A stretch of DNA of 64,000 nucleotides from Curvibacter sp. GWA2_64_110 (GCA_001797315.1 MGPC01000013.1:62001-126000), one strand, 5' to 3'. Counted from the stretch's first letter, positions 26,126 to 35,527 are shown. The notes: generated by a model from the letters alone, not told the origin. Numbers and translations are program-made.

Positions 26126-26144
26126 TGACCGTACAGTGTTTCAG
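26109..26144 (+). promoter_or_regulatory. Sigma-70-type promoter for the small-protein pair
   Basis: TTGACA at 26109-26114 is a perfect -35 hexamer. TACAGT at 26132-26137 follows after exactly 17 bases as the -10. Transcription would begin near 26144, about 30 bases before the first small gene. An inverted repeat overlaps the -35/-10 interval. Confidence 0.65.
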
Positions 26145-26173
26145 CAAGATTAACGCCCGGCACGGAACCCACA

Positions 26174-26380
26174 ATGGAAATCTCCTCCACCACCATGATC
26201 GCCCGAGAAGCCATGAAGACTCAGGCTACCGAAAAAAAGCCGGAAGAGGACATGGCGGTCAAGCTGCAGCAGCAAAAGCTCAATGCCGAAGCGCAGATGA
26301 TGAACAGGGAAGAAAATCCCAAACCGGTGGTGAATACACAGGGACAGACCACCGGCCGCATCGTCAACACCACGGCGTAA
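26174..26380 (+). CDS. Small protein 1 with NTxGxTTGR tail, unknown function
   Basis: This 68-residue protein has no signal peptide. The middle (MAVKLQQQKLNAEAQMM) is a charged, probably helical stretch and the C-terminus is KPVVNTQGQTTGRIVNTTA. The next gene, 13 bases downstream, ends in KPMLNTRGETTGRLLSTQA, identical at 11 of 19 positions, so the two are paralogous at least in this tail. The N-terminal MEISS and the NxxGxxxNTxA-like end recall YjfB-type putative motility proteins, but that match is weak. A well-formed promoter precedes it. I do not assign a function. Confidence 0.72.
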   Translation: MEISSTTMIAREAMKTQATEKKPEEDMAVKLQQQKLNAEAQMMNREENPKPVVNTQGQTTGRIVNTTA

Positions 26381-26393
26381 ATCGGGATTTACC

Positions 26394-26666
26394 ATGCTCG
26401 GCCTCGCACCCTCCTCCAGCGGCCTGCCCAGCCAGCAGTTGAGCCTGTACCAGGCCAAGCTGCAGCAGGCACGGCGCGAAGCGGCGCAGGCACAGACCCG
26501 GGTGCAATCACTGGAAGTGCAAACCGAAACCGCACGCCAGGAAGCGGCCCAGGCGCAGAGCAAGGTCCGCAGTCTCGAAGGCAAGGGATCGCCACGCAGC
26601 GACGCCAAGCCCATGCTGAACACCCGGGGCGAAACCACCGGCCGTCTGCTCAGCACGCAGGCCTGA
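26394..26666 (+). CDS. Small protein 2, coiled coil with NTxGxTTGR tail
   Basis: The 90-residue product has a helical coiled-coil body from about residue 18 to 62. Two similar segments, KLQQARREAAQAQTRVQSLE and ETARQEAAQAQSKVRSLE, form an internal repeat with REAAQAQ/QEAAQAQ cores. The C-terminal 19 residues match those of small protein 1. No signal peptide or membrane segment is visible, so it is probably cytoplasmic. It lies 13 bases after small protein 1, almost certainly in the same transcript, and is convergent with rlmB. The function is unknown. A shared-tail partner for the first protein is a reasonable guess. Confidence 0.7.
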   Translation: MLGLAPSSSGLPSQQLSLYQAKLQQARREAAQAQTRVQSLEVQTETARQEAAQAQSKVRSLEGKGSPRSDAKPMLNTRGETTGRLLSTQA

Positions 26667-26689
26667 CGCGCCGGCACCTTTTGTTAGTT

Positions 26690-27424
26690 TCAGCCGCGCT
26701 GGCGCAGCGCCTCGTACAGGCACACGCCGCTGGCCACCGATACGTTCAGGCTTTCCACGCCGCCCTTCATCGGGATGCTCACCAGCTCATCGCAAGTCTT
26801 GCGCGTGAGCTGCCGCATGCCCTGCCCTTCGGCACCCAGCACCAAAGCGACCGGGCCCTTCAAGTCGACCTGATACAGGGTCTTGGGGGTATCGTCGCTG
26901 GTGCCGATGCACCAGATGTTGCGCTCCTTGAGTTCGTTCAGGGTGCGCGCCAGGTTGGTCACCATGAAGTACGGCACGGTCTCGGCCGCACCGCTGGCCA
27001 CCTTGGCCACCGTGGCATTGATACCCACTGCATGGTCCTTGGGTGCGATGACGGCATGCGCACCGGCGCCGTCGGCCACGCGCAGGCAGGCCCCCAGGTT
27101 GTGGGGGTCTGTCACGCCGTCGAGCACCAGCAACAAGGGCGGCTCGGTCAGGCTGTCCAGCAGGTCGTCCAGCGACTTGACCTGGGCCACCGGCTCCACC
27201 CGCGCAGCCACGCCCTGGTGGCCGTGGCTGCCAGCCAGCTTGGCCAGACGCAGGCCATCGGCCTCGATCAGGCGTACGCCGGCTTCATGGGCTTTTTCGA
27301 GGAACTGGCGCATGCGCGCATCACGCCGCGTCGGCTCGTAGTAGATCTCAATGATGGATTTGGGTGACGTCTTCAGACGGACACCCACGGCATGGAAGCC
27401 GAACAGGACTTTGGGCGAGGACAT
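26690..27424 (-). CDS. rlmB: 23S rRNA 2'-O-methyltransferase RlmB
   Basis: RlmB methylates the ribose of G2251 (E. coli numbering) in 23S rRNA. The 244-residue protein has the N-terminal RNA-binding domain ([12 protein letters not shown]) and the SPOUT knot: [20 protein letters not shown], then [10 protein letters not shown] and [18 protein letters not shown], which carry the SAM site and the trefoil knot. Length and motifs match RlmB rather than other TrmH-family enzymes. It is a single minus-strand gene 21 bases after ybbA on the same strand, so it may be cotranscribed with it. Confidence 0.94.
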   Translation of the reverse strand: MSSPKVLFGFHAVGVRLKTSPKSIIEIYYEPTRRDARMRQFLEKAHEAGVRLIEADGLRLAKLAGSHGHQGVAARVEPVAQVKSLDDLLDSLTEPPLLLVLDGVTDPHNLGACLRVADGAGAHAVIAPKDHAVGINATVAKVASGAAETVPYFMVTNLARTLNELKERNIWCIGTSDDTPKTLYQVDLKGPVALVLGAEGQGMRQLTRKTCDELVSIPMKGGVESLNVSVASGVCLYEALRQRG

Positions 27425-27445
27425 GGGGATGGATTATCCCCCTTG

Positions 27446-28129
27446 TCATCCGACCGCTTCAGCCACCACAGACCCAGCCTCAATGGTGATGCGTCGCTCA
27501 CAGCGCCGGGCAATGCCGGCATCGTGCGTCACCAGCAGCAGCGTCGTGCCCTGCTCGCGGTTGAGCTCAAACATCAGCGCCATCACCTTCTCGCCGGTGG
27601 CAAAGTCCAGGCTGCCGGTCGGCTCGTCGGCCAGCAATACCGCCGGCTGCACGACAAAAGCGCGCGCCAGCGCCACCCGCTGCTGTTCGCCGCCGGACAG
27701 CACCTTGGGGTAATGACCCAGGCGTTGCGCCAGCCCGACACGTGAAAGCATCTCGGTGGCGGCCTGGCGCGCATCGCGGCGGCCGGCCAGCTCCAGCGGC
27801 AGCATCACGTTTTCCAGCGCCGTCAGATGGCCCAGCAGCTGGAAGCTCTGGAACACGAAGCCCACCTTGTGCGCCCGCAGCGCGGCGCGCGCATCCTCGT
27901 CCAGTGCAAACAGGTCCTGCCCGGCCAGGCGTACTGTGCCGCGCGTGGGTGTGTCGAGCCCGGCAATGATGGACAGCAGCGTGCTTTTGCCTGAACCAGA
28001 GGCGCCGACAATGGCCACCGTCTGCCGCGCCGGCACGTGGAAGTCGATATCGCGCAAAATGTCGAGGGTACCGGTGGAGTCGCTGACCGACTTGTGCACA
28101 TGCTCCACGGAGATGATGGATTCAGACAT
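27446..28129 (-). CDS. ybbA: ABC transporter ATP-binding protein YbbA
   Basis: This 227-residue ATPase is of the LolD/MacB/YbbA group. It has Walker A GASGSGKST near residue 42, the Q-loop FVFQSFQLLGHLTALENV, signature LSGGEQQR, Walker B VLLADEPTGSLD, and the switch His in LVTHD. YbbA pairs in other genomes with a large permease (YbbP) and lies divergently from tesA, as it does here. No permease gene is adjacent, so the partner is missing or elsewhere. Its start ATG (28129-28127) overlaps the tesA ATG (28128-28130) within a single CATG. Confidence 0.88.
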   Translation of the reverse strand: MSESIISVEHVHKSVSDSTGTLDILRDIDFHVPARQTVAIVGASGSGKSTLLSIIAGLDTPTRGTVRLAGQDLFALDEDARAALRAHKVGFVFQSFQLLGHLTALENVMLPLELAGRRDARQAATEMLSRVGLAQRLGHYPKVLSGGEQQRVALARAFVVQPAVLLADEPTGSLDFATGEKVMALMFELNREQGTTLLLVTHDAGIARRCERRITIEAGSVVAEAVG

Positions 28130-28772
28130 GAGGCTTTCTTTGTTTCGACGCTACTTTATCGCGGTTGGCCTGCTGGCCGCCGCCGCAGGGTTTTGCCAAG
28201 CCGCGGAACCGGCCCCGCGCACTGTGCTGGTGCTGGGAGACTCGCTCAGCGCCGAATATGGCCTGAAACGCGGCAGCGGCTGGGTGGCCCTGCTGGAACA
28301 GCGGCTGGCTGGCGAGAAAAAGACCGTCAAAATCATCAATGCCAGCATCAGCGGCGACACCACCTTTGGCGGCCGGTCACGCCTGCCGGCCCTGCTGGCG
28401 CAGCACCGCCCCACGCATGTGATCATTGAACTGGGCGGCAATGACGCGCTGCGTGGCCTGGCCCTGGCCAATACCGAGGACAATCTGGCCTGGATGACGC
28501 AAGCGGCACAAAAGGCCGGCGCCCGGGTGCTGCTGCTGGGCATGCAAATGCCGCCCAACTACGGTCTGGACTACGCCAACCGCTTTGCCGCCTTGTTCCG
28601 CAACGTGGCACGTACGCACAAAGCGGCGCTGGTGCCCTTCTTTCTCCATGGCGTGGCCGATGGGCCGGATACCGTACGGTTGTTCCAGGCCGACCGCATC
28701 CACCCGAACGAGCAAGCACAACCCATCCTGCTGGACAACGTCTGGCCGGAACTGAAGAAACTGATTTCATGA
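28128..28772 (+). CDS. tesA: Arylesterase/acyl-CoA thioesterase I TesA
   Basis: TesA is a periplasmic GDSL hydrolase acting on thioesters, lysophospholipids and aryl esters. The 214-residue protein has a signal peptide (MRLSLFRRYF then a hydrophobic stretch to about Ala26), block I VLGDSLSAEYG with Ser39, block III GGNDALRG and block V DRIHPN with the catalytic Asp-His. The tesA-ybbA divergent pairing is conserved in proteobacteria. The start at 28128 shares CATG with ybbA; an in-frame ATG at 28116 behind GGAG would place the start inside ybbA. mnmH overlaps its stop by 4 bases. Confidence 0.93.
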   Translation: MRLSLFRRYFIAVGLLAAAAGFCQAAEPAPRTVLVLGDSLSAEYGLKRGSGWVALLEQRLAGEKKTVKIINASISGDTTFGGRSRLPALLAQHRPTHVIIELGGNDALRGLALANTEDNLAWMTQAAQKAGARVLLLGMQMPPNYGLDYANRFAALFRNVARTHKAALVPFFLHGVADGPDTVRLFQADRIHPNEQAQPILLDNVWPELKKLIS

Positions 28773-29845
28773 GTTTGACCACCATCACCGCCGAGGAGGC
28801 GTTGCGCCGGCTCGGCGAGTTCGACACCATCATCGATGCCCGCAGCGAAGACGAGTATGCCGAAGACCATCTGCCGGACGCCGTCAACTGGCCCACGCTC
28901 GACAATGAAGAGCGAAAACTGGTCGGCACGATGTACAAGCAGGTCAACGCCTTCGAGGCCAGCAAGCGGGGTGCGGCCATGGCGGCGCGCAATATCGCCA
29001 ATCACATCGAGCGCGAAGTGCTGGACAAACCCAAGAACTGGAAGCCGCTGGCCTACTGCTGGCGCGGCGGCAAACGCAGCGGCTCGCTCTCGCTGGTGCT
29101 GAGCCAGATCGGTTTTCGCATCACCCTGCTCGAAGGCGGCTACAAGGCCTTCCGCAACGCGCTGCTGGAAGACATTCCGCGCCTGGCGCCGAAATTCGAC
29201 TGGCACGTGATCTGCGGCACCACCGGTTCCGGCAAGACGCGGCTGTTGCAGGCACTCGAAAAAGCCGGCGCCCAGGTGCTGGACCTGGAAGCGCTGGCGA
29301 ATCACCGCAGCTCGGTGCTGGGCGCCCTTCCTGGCGTGCCGCAGCCGTCGCAAAAGCACTTCGACACCCGCATCTGGGACGCGCTGCGCCGGCTTGATCC
29401 GGCACGTCCGGTGTTCGTAGAAAGCGAAAGCAAGAAGGTTGGCAATGTGGCGGTGCCGGCAGCCCTGATCGAGGCCATGCGCGCTGCCCCTTGCCTGAAC
29501 CTGGTGCTGCCTGATGAACAGCGCGTCGCCCTGCTGATGGAGGACTACGACTTCTTCGTACGCGACCGCGAGGCTTTTTGCGAGCGGCTCGACGCGCTGA
29601 CCCAACTGCGCGGCAAACAGGTGGTCGACGGCTGGAAAACCCAGGTTCGCGCCGGCGAGATCGAGCCCGTGGTGCGCGACTTGTTGCTCAGCCACTATGA
29701 CCCGGTGTATTTGCAGTCGATGGCGCGCAACTTCAAGCAGTACGTCCAGGCACAGACCATCAGCCCGACAGACCGTTCGCTACCGGCGATGCAGGCGCTG
29801 GCGCATGAGCTGGTGGCGCAACAGCAGGCTCTCGCCACAGCATGA
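28769..29845 (+). CDS. mnmH: tRNA 2-selenouridine/geranyl-2-thiouridine synthase MnmH
   Basis: MnmH (SelU, YbbB) replaces sulfur with selenium in 2-thiouridine at the tRNA wobble position, through a geranylated intermediate. The 358-residue protein has a rhodanese domain with catalytic Cys97 in YCWRGGKRSGS and a P-loop domain with GTTGSGKT at 140-147 and the YDFFVRDREAF stretch. Its start overlaps tesA by 4 bases, and its stop overlaps the DUF1993 gene by 4 bases, so all three are coupled. selD, which makes the selenophosphate donor, is not in this window. Confidence 0.93.
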   Translation: MSLTTITAEEALRRLGEFDTIIDARSEDEYAEDHLPDAVNWPTLDNEERKLVGTMYKQVNAFEASKRGAAMAARNIANHIEREVLDKPKNWKPLAYCWRGGKRSGSLSLVLSQIGFRITLLEGGYKAFRNALLEDIPRLAPKFDWHVICGTTGSGKTRLLQALEKAGAQVLDLEALANHRSSVLGALPGVPQPSQKHFDTRIWDALRRLDPARPVFVESESKKVGNVAVPAALIEAMRAAPCLNLVLPDEQRVALLMEDYDFFVRDREAFCERLDALTQLRGKQVVDGWKTQVRAGEIEPVVRDLLLSHYDPVYLQSMARNFKQYVQAQTISPTDRSLPAMQALAHELVAQQQALATA

Positions 29846-30360
29846 GCCTCAGCATGTCATCGGCCAGCCTGCCGGTGTTCCGGCAGTCGCTGGGGCATCT
29901 GCGGCATATCGTGCAGAAGGGCATCAACGACGCGCAAGCACGCAGCTACGCGCCGCAGGTTCTGATGCAGGCGCGCCTGGCGCCTGACATGTTGCCGTTT
30001 TCCCGGCAGGTGACAGTGGCCTGCGATGTGGTCAAGATCTGGGGCCACCGCATGCAAGGCCTGGAGCCGCCCAAGTACCCGAACGACGAAACCACGCTGG
30101 AACAGCTGCAGGACAGAATCGACCAGACCCTGGCCTGGCTGGCCACCATTCCGGCGGACGTTCTGGACGGGACCGAGGAGCAGAGCATCACCATGCCCGC
30201 CAGCAATGGCCAGACCCAGACGATGTACAGCGAAGACTACCTGAAGCACTGGGCCATTCCCAACCTGTTTTTTCACATCACCACCGCGTATGCCATCCTC
30301 CGGCATAACGGGGTGCCACTGGGCAAGCGTGATTTCCTGTATGGCCCGGACACGCCGTGA
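29842..30360 (+). CDS. DUF1993 family protein
   Basis: This 172-residue cytoplasmic protein belongs to DUF1993, whose members are related to the DinB four-helix fold. It shows the conserved LPVFRQSLGHLRHIVQKG start, the LAPDMLPFSRQVTVACD block and the C-terminal FFHITTAYAILRHNGVPLG with the family's His-rich LFFHITTAY motif. The function is unknown. It is the last gene of the tesA-mnmH run, joined by an ATGA overlap. No terminator with a T-tract follows, although a hairpin lies 86 bases on at the end of the convergent gene. Confidence 0.85.
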   Translation: MSLSMSSASLPVFRQSLGHLRHIVQKGINDAQARSYAPQVLMQARLAPDMLPFSRQVTVACDVVKIWGHRMQGLEPPKYPNDETTLEQLQDRIDQTLAWLATIPADVLDGTEEQSITMPASNGQTQTMYSEDYLKHWAIPNLFFHITTAYAILRHNGVPLGKRDFLYGPDTP

Positions 30361-30445
30361 GTGCCGGGTTCCGCGCAACGACTTGAGCACCTGGTTGACG
30401 CCCCGGCGTTGATGCCCAAGCTGCGAATGTCGGGTCAGGAAGGAC

Positions 30446-30470
30446 TTCGTTCCGCTCAATTCGGAACGAA
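30446..30470. terminator. Hairpin at the convergent end of DUF1993 and membrane-protein genes
   Basis: TTCGTTCCG (30446-30454) and CGGAACGAA (30462-30470) are exact reverse complements with a 7-base loop. The stop codon of the minus-strand gene (30458-30456) is in the loop. There is no T-tract, so its role as terminator is uncertain. Confidence 0.45.
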
Positions 30471-31082
30471 CAGCATGATTCCAAAATTGATGTCCACAAA
30501 AAGTGCCCCGGCGGTGATCAGCCCCCCCATGGTGCGGGGACGGCTTCGGACCCAGGTATCGAAGCCCATGTGCATGGCATCAAAGGGCTGAGTCCAATGG
30601 TGCGTGGAATACCACTGATTCACGCGCTTTTCGATGGTGATCAGCCTTGCAGGGAAGAAAAACAACATGATGCCCACGGCCATCACGATCAACTCGCCCG
30701 CGATCAGGAACCATTGAACGGTTTGCACGACGATCTCTGCAACCAATGAATAGCGGGTATTTCGGATACCCAATGCAGCGACAAAGTCGCCCGCATGCAC
30801 CTGCGTGATCAAGACGAAAATCGAATAGATCACGAGCAGCATAAGTACAAACCACACCCGGCGGCAAAAGCGATAAATCGCCGCATCGACATCCCGCGGC
30901 CTGTCAAACCACTGCATGCTGCGCCGCGTCGATATCCAGCGATTCATCCACCCGAATACATGCTGCATGCGCTGGGGTGCAAAGACCAGTCCGGCGCCGA
31001 CAGCAACACCGATCAGGCCGAACAGAAAGAAGAACCTGATGAAAAACGGAACCAGAAACTGGTCGAACAGCAGATCGCTCAT
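30456..31082 (-). CDS. Predicted inner-membrane protein, four helices
   Basis: The 208-residue protein has about four hydrophobic segments: FFIRFFFLFGLIGVAVGAGL near 10-30, VWFVLMLLVIYSIFVLI near 75-91, IVVQTVQWFLIAGELIVMAV near 115-140, and a last one at the C-terminus (GGLITAGALFVDINFGIML). Between the first two is a basic loop with WMNRWISTRRSMQWFDRPRD. I do not recognise the family. The ATG at 31082 is preferred because GGAG precedes it. It is alone on its strand between DUF1993 and the DUF2189 gene. The function is unknown. Confidence 0.65.
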   Translation of the reverse strand: MSDLLFDQFLVPFFIRFFFLFGLIGVAVGAGLVFAPQRMQHVFGWMNRWISTRRSMQWFDRPRDVDAAIYRFCRRVWFVLMLLVIYSIFVLITQVHAGDFVAALGIRNTRYSLVAEIVVQTVQWFLIAGELIVMAVGIMLFFFPARLITIEKRVNQWYSTHHWTQPFDAMHMGFDTWVRSRPRTMGGLITAGALFVDINFGIMLFVPN

Positions 31083-31221
31083 GAATTTTGTTGCTCCAGA
31101 CAATTAACCGTTTCAGCATGCACCGGAATTGCGAGGCTGGCAAGCCTGGGTTTCAATGCAAATCATTGGGTACTGCGCGCAGTTGGCCATTCGCTCCAGC
31201 CAGGTAGCACCCCAATACGTC

Positions 31222-32046
31222 CTACACCTCCCACCGCACCGCACCGCGGTAGGCGTGCCATGTCGCATGCCCCAACCAGGGCCCGACCAACAGCAGGCCC
31301 AAGCCCGATGGAATGAGCGCCGCCAGCGCCAGCAGGCTGATCAACGCGCCCCACAGCAGCAGCACCGGCAGGTTGCTGAAGAAGACCTGCAGACTGGTGA
31401 TCGAGGCCGAGATGGCGTCGGTATCGCGATCGAGGATCATGGGAATGGACACTACCGAAGTAGCGAATACCAGGCCGGCGAATGCGCCGCCGACCACCAG
31501 ATAGACCGCCACGAACTCCCAGTTCTCTGGGTTGAAGACGGCCTGCAGCACGCCGGCGGTGGATGGCATGCCGGTGTTGAAGAAGACGGCAAACACCACC
31601 AGCGATGCCCGGCCCCAGAGCAGTTCCAGCACGATGAGCACCAGCACCAGCATGCCCATGCTGCCGATGTGCGAATCCCAGCAGGTCAGGGAATAGACAA
31701 TGTCGGGCTTTTCACCCCGCTCACGTCGGCGGCTGACTTCGTACAGCCCCATGGCCAGGAACGGACCAACCAGCAGGCAGCCCGAAGCAATCGACATGGT
31801 GTACTCGGGCAGGTGATAGAAGACGGCCCGCAGCAGCATGGCCATGGCCCAGAAACAGGCCCCGTAGAACAGGGCAATGCCCTTGGCGGCCCACAGATCC
31901 TGCCAGCCGCGTGCCAGCCAGCGGAACGGGTCGGCAAAACCGAGCGTCACGATCTCGCGCTTGGGCCCCACCGGCGGTGGCGGCACATAAGGCGCGGGGT
32001 TTTCTGGCAGGCTGGACGCCTCGGACGCGGAATTGATCTTGGTCAT
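31222..32046 (-). CDS. DUF2189 membrane protein
   Basis: This 274-residue protein has a short Pro-rich cytoplasmic start (APYVPPPPVGP), then a DUF2189 core with about six membrane segments. Characteristic pieces are FADPFRWLARGWQDLWAAKGIA in two parts, LPEYTMSIASGCLLVGPFLAMGLYEVSRRRERGE, CWDSHIGSMGMLVL and the end LLLVGPWLGHATWHAYRGAV. The family is often found beside cytochrome oxidase or small-molecule transport genes but its role is not known. The ATG at 32046 was chosen over an upstream TTG. Its neighbours (a PLP lyase and another membrane protein) give no functional hint. Confidence 0.78.
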   Translation of the reverse strand: MTKINSASEASSLPENPAPYVPPPPVGPKREIVTLGFADPFRWLARGWQDLWAAKGIALFYGACFWAMAMLLRAVFYHLPEYTMSIASGCLLVGPFLAMGLYEVSRRRERGEKPDIVYSLTCWDSHIGSMGMLVLVLIVLELLWGRASLVVFAVFFNTGMPSTAGVLQAVFNPENWEFVAVYLVVGGAFAGLVFATSVVSIPMILDRDTDAISASITSLQVFFSNLPVLLLWGALISLLALAALIPSGLGLLLVGPWLGHATWHAYRGAVRWEV

Positions 32047-32120
32047 GGAGGCCAAGACTAGCGGGCGTCAGTACCACTGGCTACTCAGGAAAACACCAAC
32101 CCGGGTAGGGGTATGGCCGA

Positions 32121-33317
32121 TCAGCCCAGGGCAGCGGCCAGCGCCTGCGCCAGGTCGGCCTGCAAATCCTCAGCCGCCTCAAGCCCGACCGAAAAGCGCA
32201 CCAGATGGCCGCGCGCCAGATGCGCCGGCCAAGTCGAGCGCATGCCTGCCAGCTCGTAAGGTACGACCAGGCTCATGGGCCCGCCCCAGCTGTAGCCAAG
32301 CTTGAACAGGCGCAGCGCGTCGCAGAAGGCATCCACCTGCGTCGGGCTGTATCGGGGATCAAACAGCACGCTGAAAAGGCCGGCCGCCCGTCCCGCGTCG
32401 CTCCCGCACAAGGCCTGCCAATGGGCATGCCCGGGCGAGCCCGGCAACGCCGGGTGCAGCACCTGGGCAAATTCAGGCCGCGTCTGGCACCACCGAGCCA
32501 GGGCCCGTGCCGTCTGGTCATGCGCCCGATAGCGCAGCGGCAAACTGGGCAGCGAACGCAGCAGCGCCTCCACGTCGTTGGCGCCGACGCCCAGCCCCAG
32601 GCGCATATGGGTGAGCTTGAGGCGGATATGCAGCGCCTCGTCGCGCGTGACCACGCTGCCCATGAGCACGTCGCCGCCGCCGCTGGGGTACTTGGTCAGC
32701 GCATGGGCCGAAATGTCGACGGCCAGGCCGTCACCAAGATCGAATGGATTGAAGGCCAGGCCGGCGCCCCAGGTGTTGTCCAGCGCCGTGAGCACGCCTC
32801 GACTGCGGCAGATGCGCACCAGTTCGCGCAGGTCAGGGAACTCCAGCGTCACCGAGCCGGCGGCCTCCAGCCAGACCAGCCGGGTTTGGTTGCCGATACG
32901 GCGCGCCAGATCCTGCGGATCCATCGGATCGTAGAACTGGTGCGTGACACCCCAGGCCTTGAGTTCGCCTTCGGCCAAGGCCTTGTTGGGGCCGTAGGCG
33001 TTGTCGGGGATCAGCACCTCGTCGCCGCTTTGCAGCAGCGCCAGGCCGACGTTGGCGATGGCGGCCAGGCCGCTGGGCACCAGCACGCACTGTGCGCCGC
33101 CTTCAAGCGTGCACAGGCGCTCCTCCAGCAGGTAGGTGGTGGGCGTGCCGTGCAGACCGTAGGTGTAGCCGGTCTTGTCTTTCCACTCGCGGCTGCGCAT
33201 GGCCGCCACGCTCGGAAAGATCACGGTGGAGGCCTTGAACACACCCGGCTGCGGCGCGGCAAAGCCTGCCGGCGGCATGTAGGGATGGTGGATCAGCTCG
33301 GTGCTCTTGTCGCTCAT
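32121..33317 (-). CDS. metC: Cystathionine beta-lyase, PLP-dependent (MetC type)
   Basis: The protein (398 residues) belongs to the Cys/Met-metabolism PLP enzyme family. The Schiff-base Lys is Lys209 in SAHALTKYPSGGGDV, and YGLHGTPTTYLLEERL and the SGLAAIAN stretch bind cofactor. The beta-lyase branch cleaves cystathionine to homocysteine, pyruvate and ammonia. The substrate call rests on overall similarity, notably the absence of gamma-synthase hallmarks, and is less certain than the family call. The ATG at 33317 gives the MSDKSTELIHHPYMPPAGF start typical of this branch. It is followed on the same strand by the DUF2189 gene. Confidence 0.82.
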   Translation of the reverse strand: MSDKSTELIHHPYMPPAGFAAPQPGVFKASTVIFPSVAAMRSREWKDKTGYTYGLHGTPTTYLLEERLCTLEGGAQCVLVPSGLAAIANVGLALLQSGDEVLIPDNAYGPNKALAEGELKAWGVTHQFYDPMDPQDLARRIGNQTRLVWLEAAGSVTLEFPDLRELVRICRSRGVLTALDNTWGAGLAFNPFDLGDGLAVDISAHALTKYPSGGGDVLMGSVVTRDEALHIRLKLTHMRLGLGVGANDVEALLRSLPSLPLRYRAHDQTARALARWCQTRPEFAQVLHPALPGSPGHAHWQALCGSDAGRAAGLFSVLFDPRYSPTQVDAFCDALRLFKLGYSWGGPMSLVVPYELAGMRSTWPAHLARGHLVRFSVGLEAAEDLQADLAQALAAALG

Positions 33318-33395
33318 GTCATGGCCTTGATTGCAGACAACGCTGAGCTTAACGCGAACGACCAAGCAAGAGGTGCCTCAACCGTAGGCATCCGC

Positions 33396-33476
33396 GGAAC
33401 CGGCTCTGCCGGGCCGCTGGGTGCGCCCCCTCTCAGGGGGGTGGCGTAGCGAACGCAGTGAGTGGAGCCTGGGGGT
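33396..33476 (+). repeat. GC-rich intergenic repeat, copy 2
   Basis: About 81 bases between the phosphoribosyltransferase gene and metC align with 4059-4141, with the same order of words (GGAACCGGCT, GCCGGGCC, GCCCCCT, AGGGGGGTGGCG, AGCGA, AGCCTGGGGGT). The CCCCCT/AGGGGG centre again forms a hairpin. Its last bases overlap the end of the phosphoribosyltransferase gene (stop at 33478-33476). Confidence 0.75.
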
Positions 33477-34000
33477 CACACTTTCCATTTCTGCAGCAGT
33501 TGCGCCGGACGCATGCGGTCGTAACTCTCGAAGGGCTGGTGGATCCAGGGGTTGGTCGGCAGGAATTCCACCGAGAAGTCGGCCTTGAAGGTGGACTGGG
33601 CCTTGGTCCAGATCACCGCGCTGCGCAGCTCGGTGATGGCCGGGTAGTTTTCGCGCAGCATGGCGATGACGGCATCCAGCGTGTGGCCCGAGTCGGCCAG
33701 GTCATCCACCAGCAGCACACGCCCGGCGATCTCGCCCTGCGGCGTGGTGATGTACTTGGCGATGTCCAGGTGGCCTTGCGTCGTGCCGGCATTGGCGCGG
33801 TAGGAGCTGGTGGAGACGATGGCCAGCGGCTTCTCGAAAATGCGCGAGAGGATGTCGCCCGGACGCATGCCGCCGCGCGCCAGGCACAGGATGGTGTCGA
33901 ACGCCCAACCGGATTGATAAACCTTGATCGCCAGTTTCTCGATCAGGTTGTGGTACTCGTCGTAGCTCACATACAAATGCTTGCCGTCTTCCGTCAACAT
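33476..34000 (-). CDS. Phosphoribosyltransferase, hypoxanthine/xanthine type
   Basis: The 174-residue protein has the type I phosphoribosyltransferase fold. The PRPP loop is RVLLVDDLADSGHTL near residues 97-111; before it comes CLARGGMRPGDILSR and after it the hood-type C-terminal WIHQPFESYDRMRP, which resembles XGPRT and Bordetella-type hypoxanthine enzymes. It salvages a purine base to its nucleotide; which base is not determined here. It is the gene after purA in the purine cluster and starts 73 bases after purA's stop, with a repeat between. Confidence 0.85.
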   Translation of the reverse strand: MLTEDGKHLYVSYDEYHNLIEKLAIKVYQSGWAFDTILCLARGGMRPGDILSRIFEKPLAIVSTSSYRANAGTTQGHLDIAKYITTPQGEIAGRVLLVDDLADSGHTLDAVIAMLRENYPAITELRSAVIWTKAQSTFKADFSVEFLPTNPWIHQPFESYDRMRPAQLLQKWKV

Positions 34001-34006
34001 CCGGTT

Positions 34007-34070
34007 GCTCCTTTATTTGTAGCTGCTTGCGAAATATCCATGAGGCAAACAGCCACTTTTTATCAAAAAT
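34007..34070 (+). repeat. AT-rich repeat site C, between purA and phosphoribosyltransferase
   Basis: The stretch has TTTGTAGCTGCTTGCG, then AGCCACTTTTTATCAAAA. It shares the layout TTTG-TAGC...GCNCACTTTTT-type words with 35948-36003. It fills most of the 73-base gap and stops just before the purA stop codon. Confidence 0.55.
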
Positions 34071-34073
34071 CGA

Positions 34074-35519
<1,446 letters not shown>

Positions 35520-35527
35520 TCACATGC

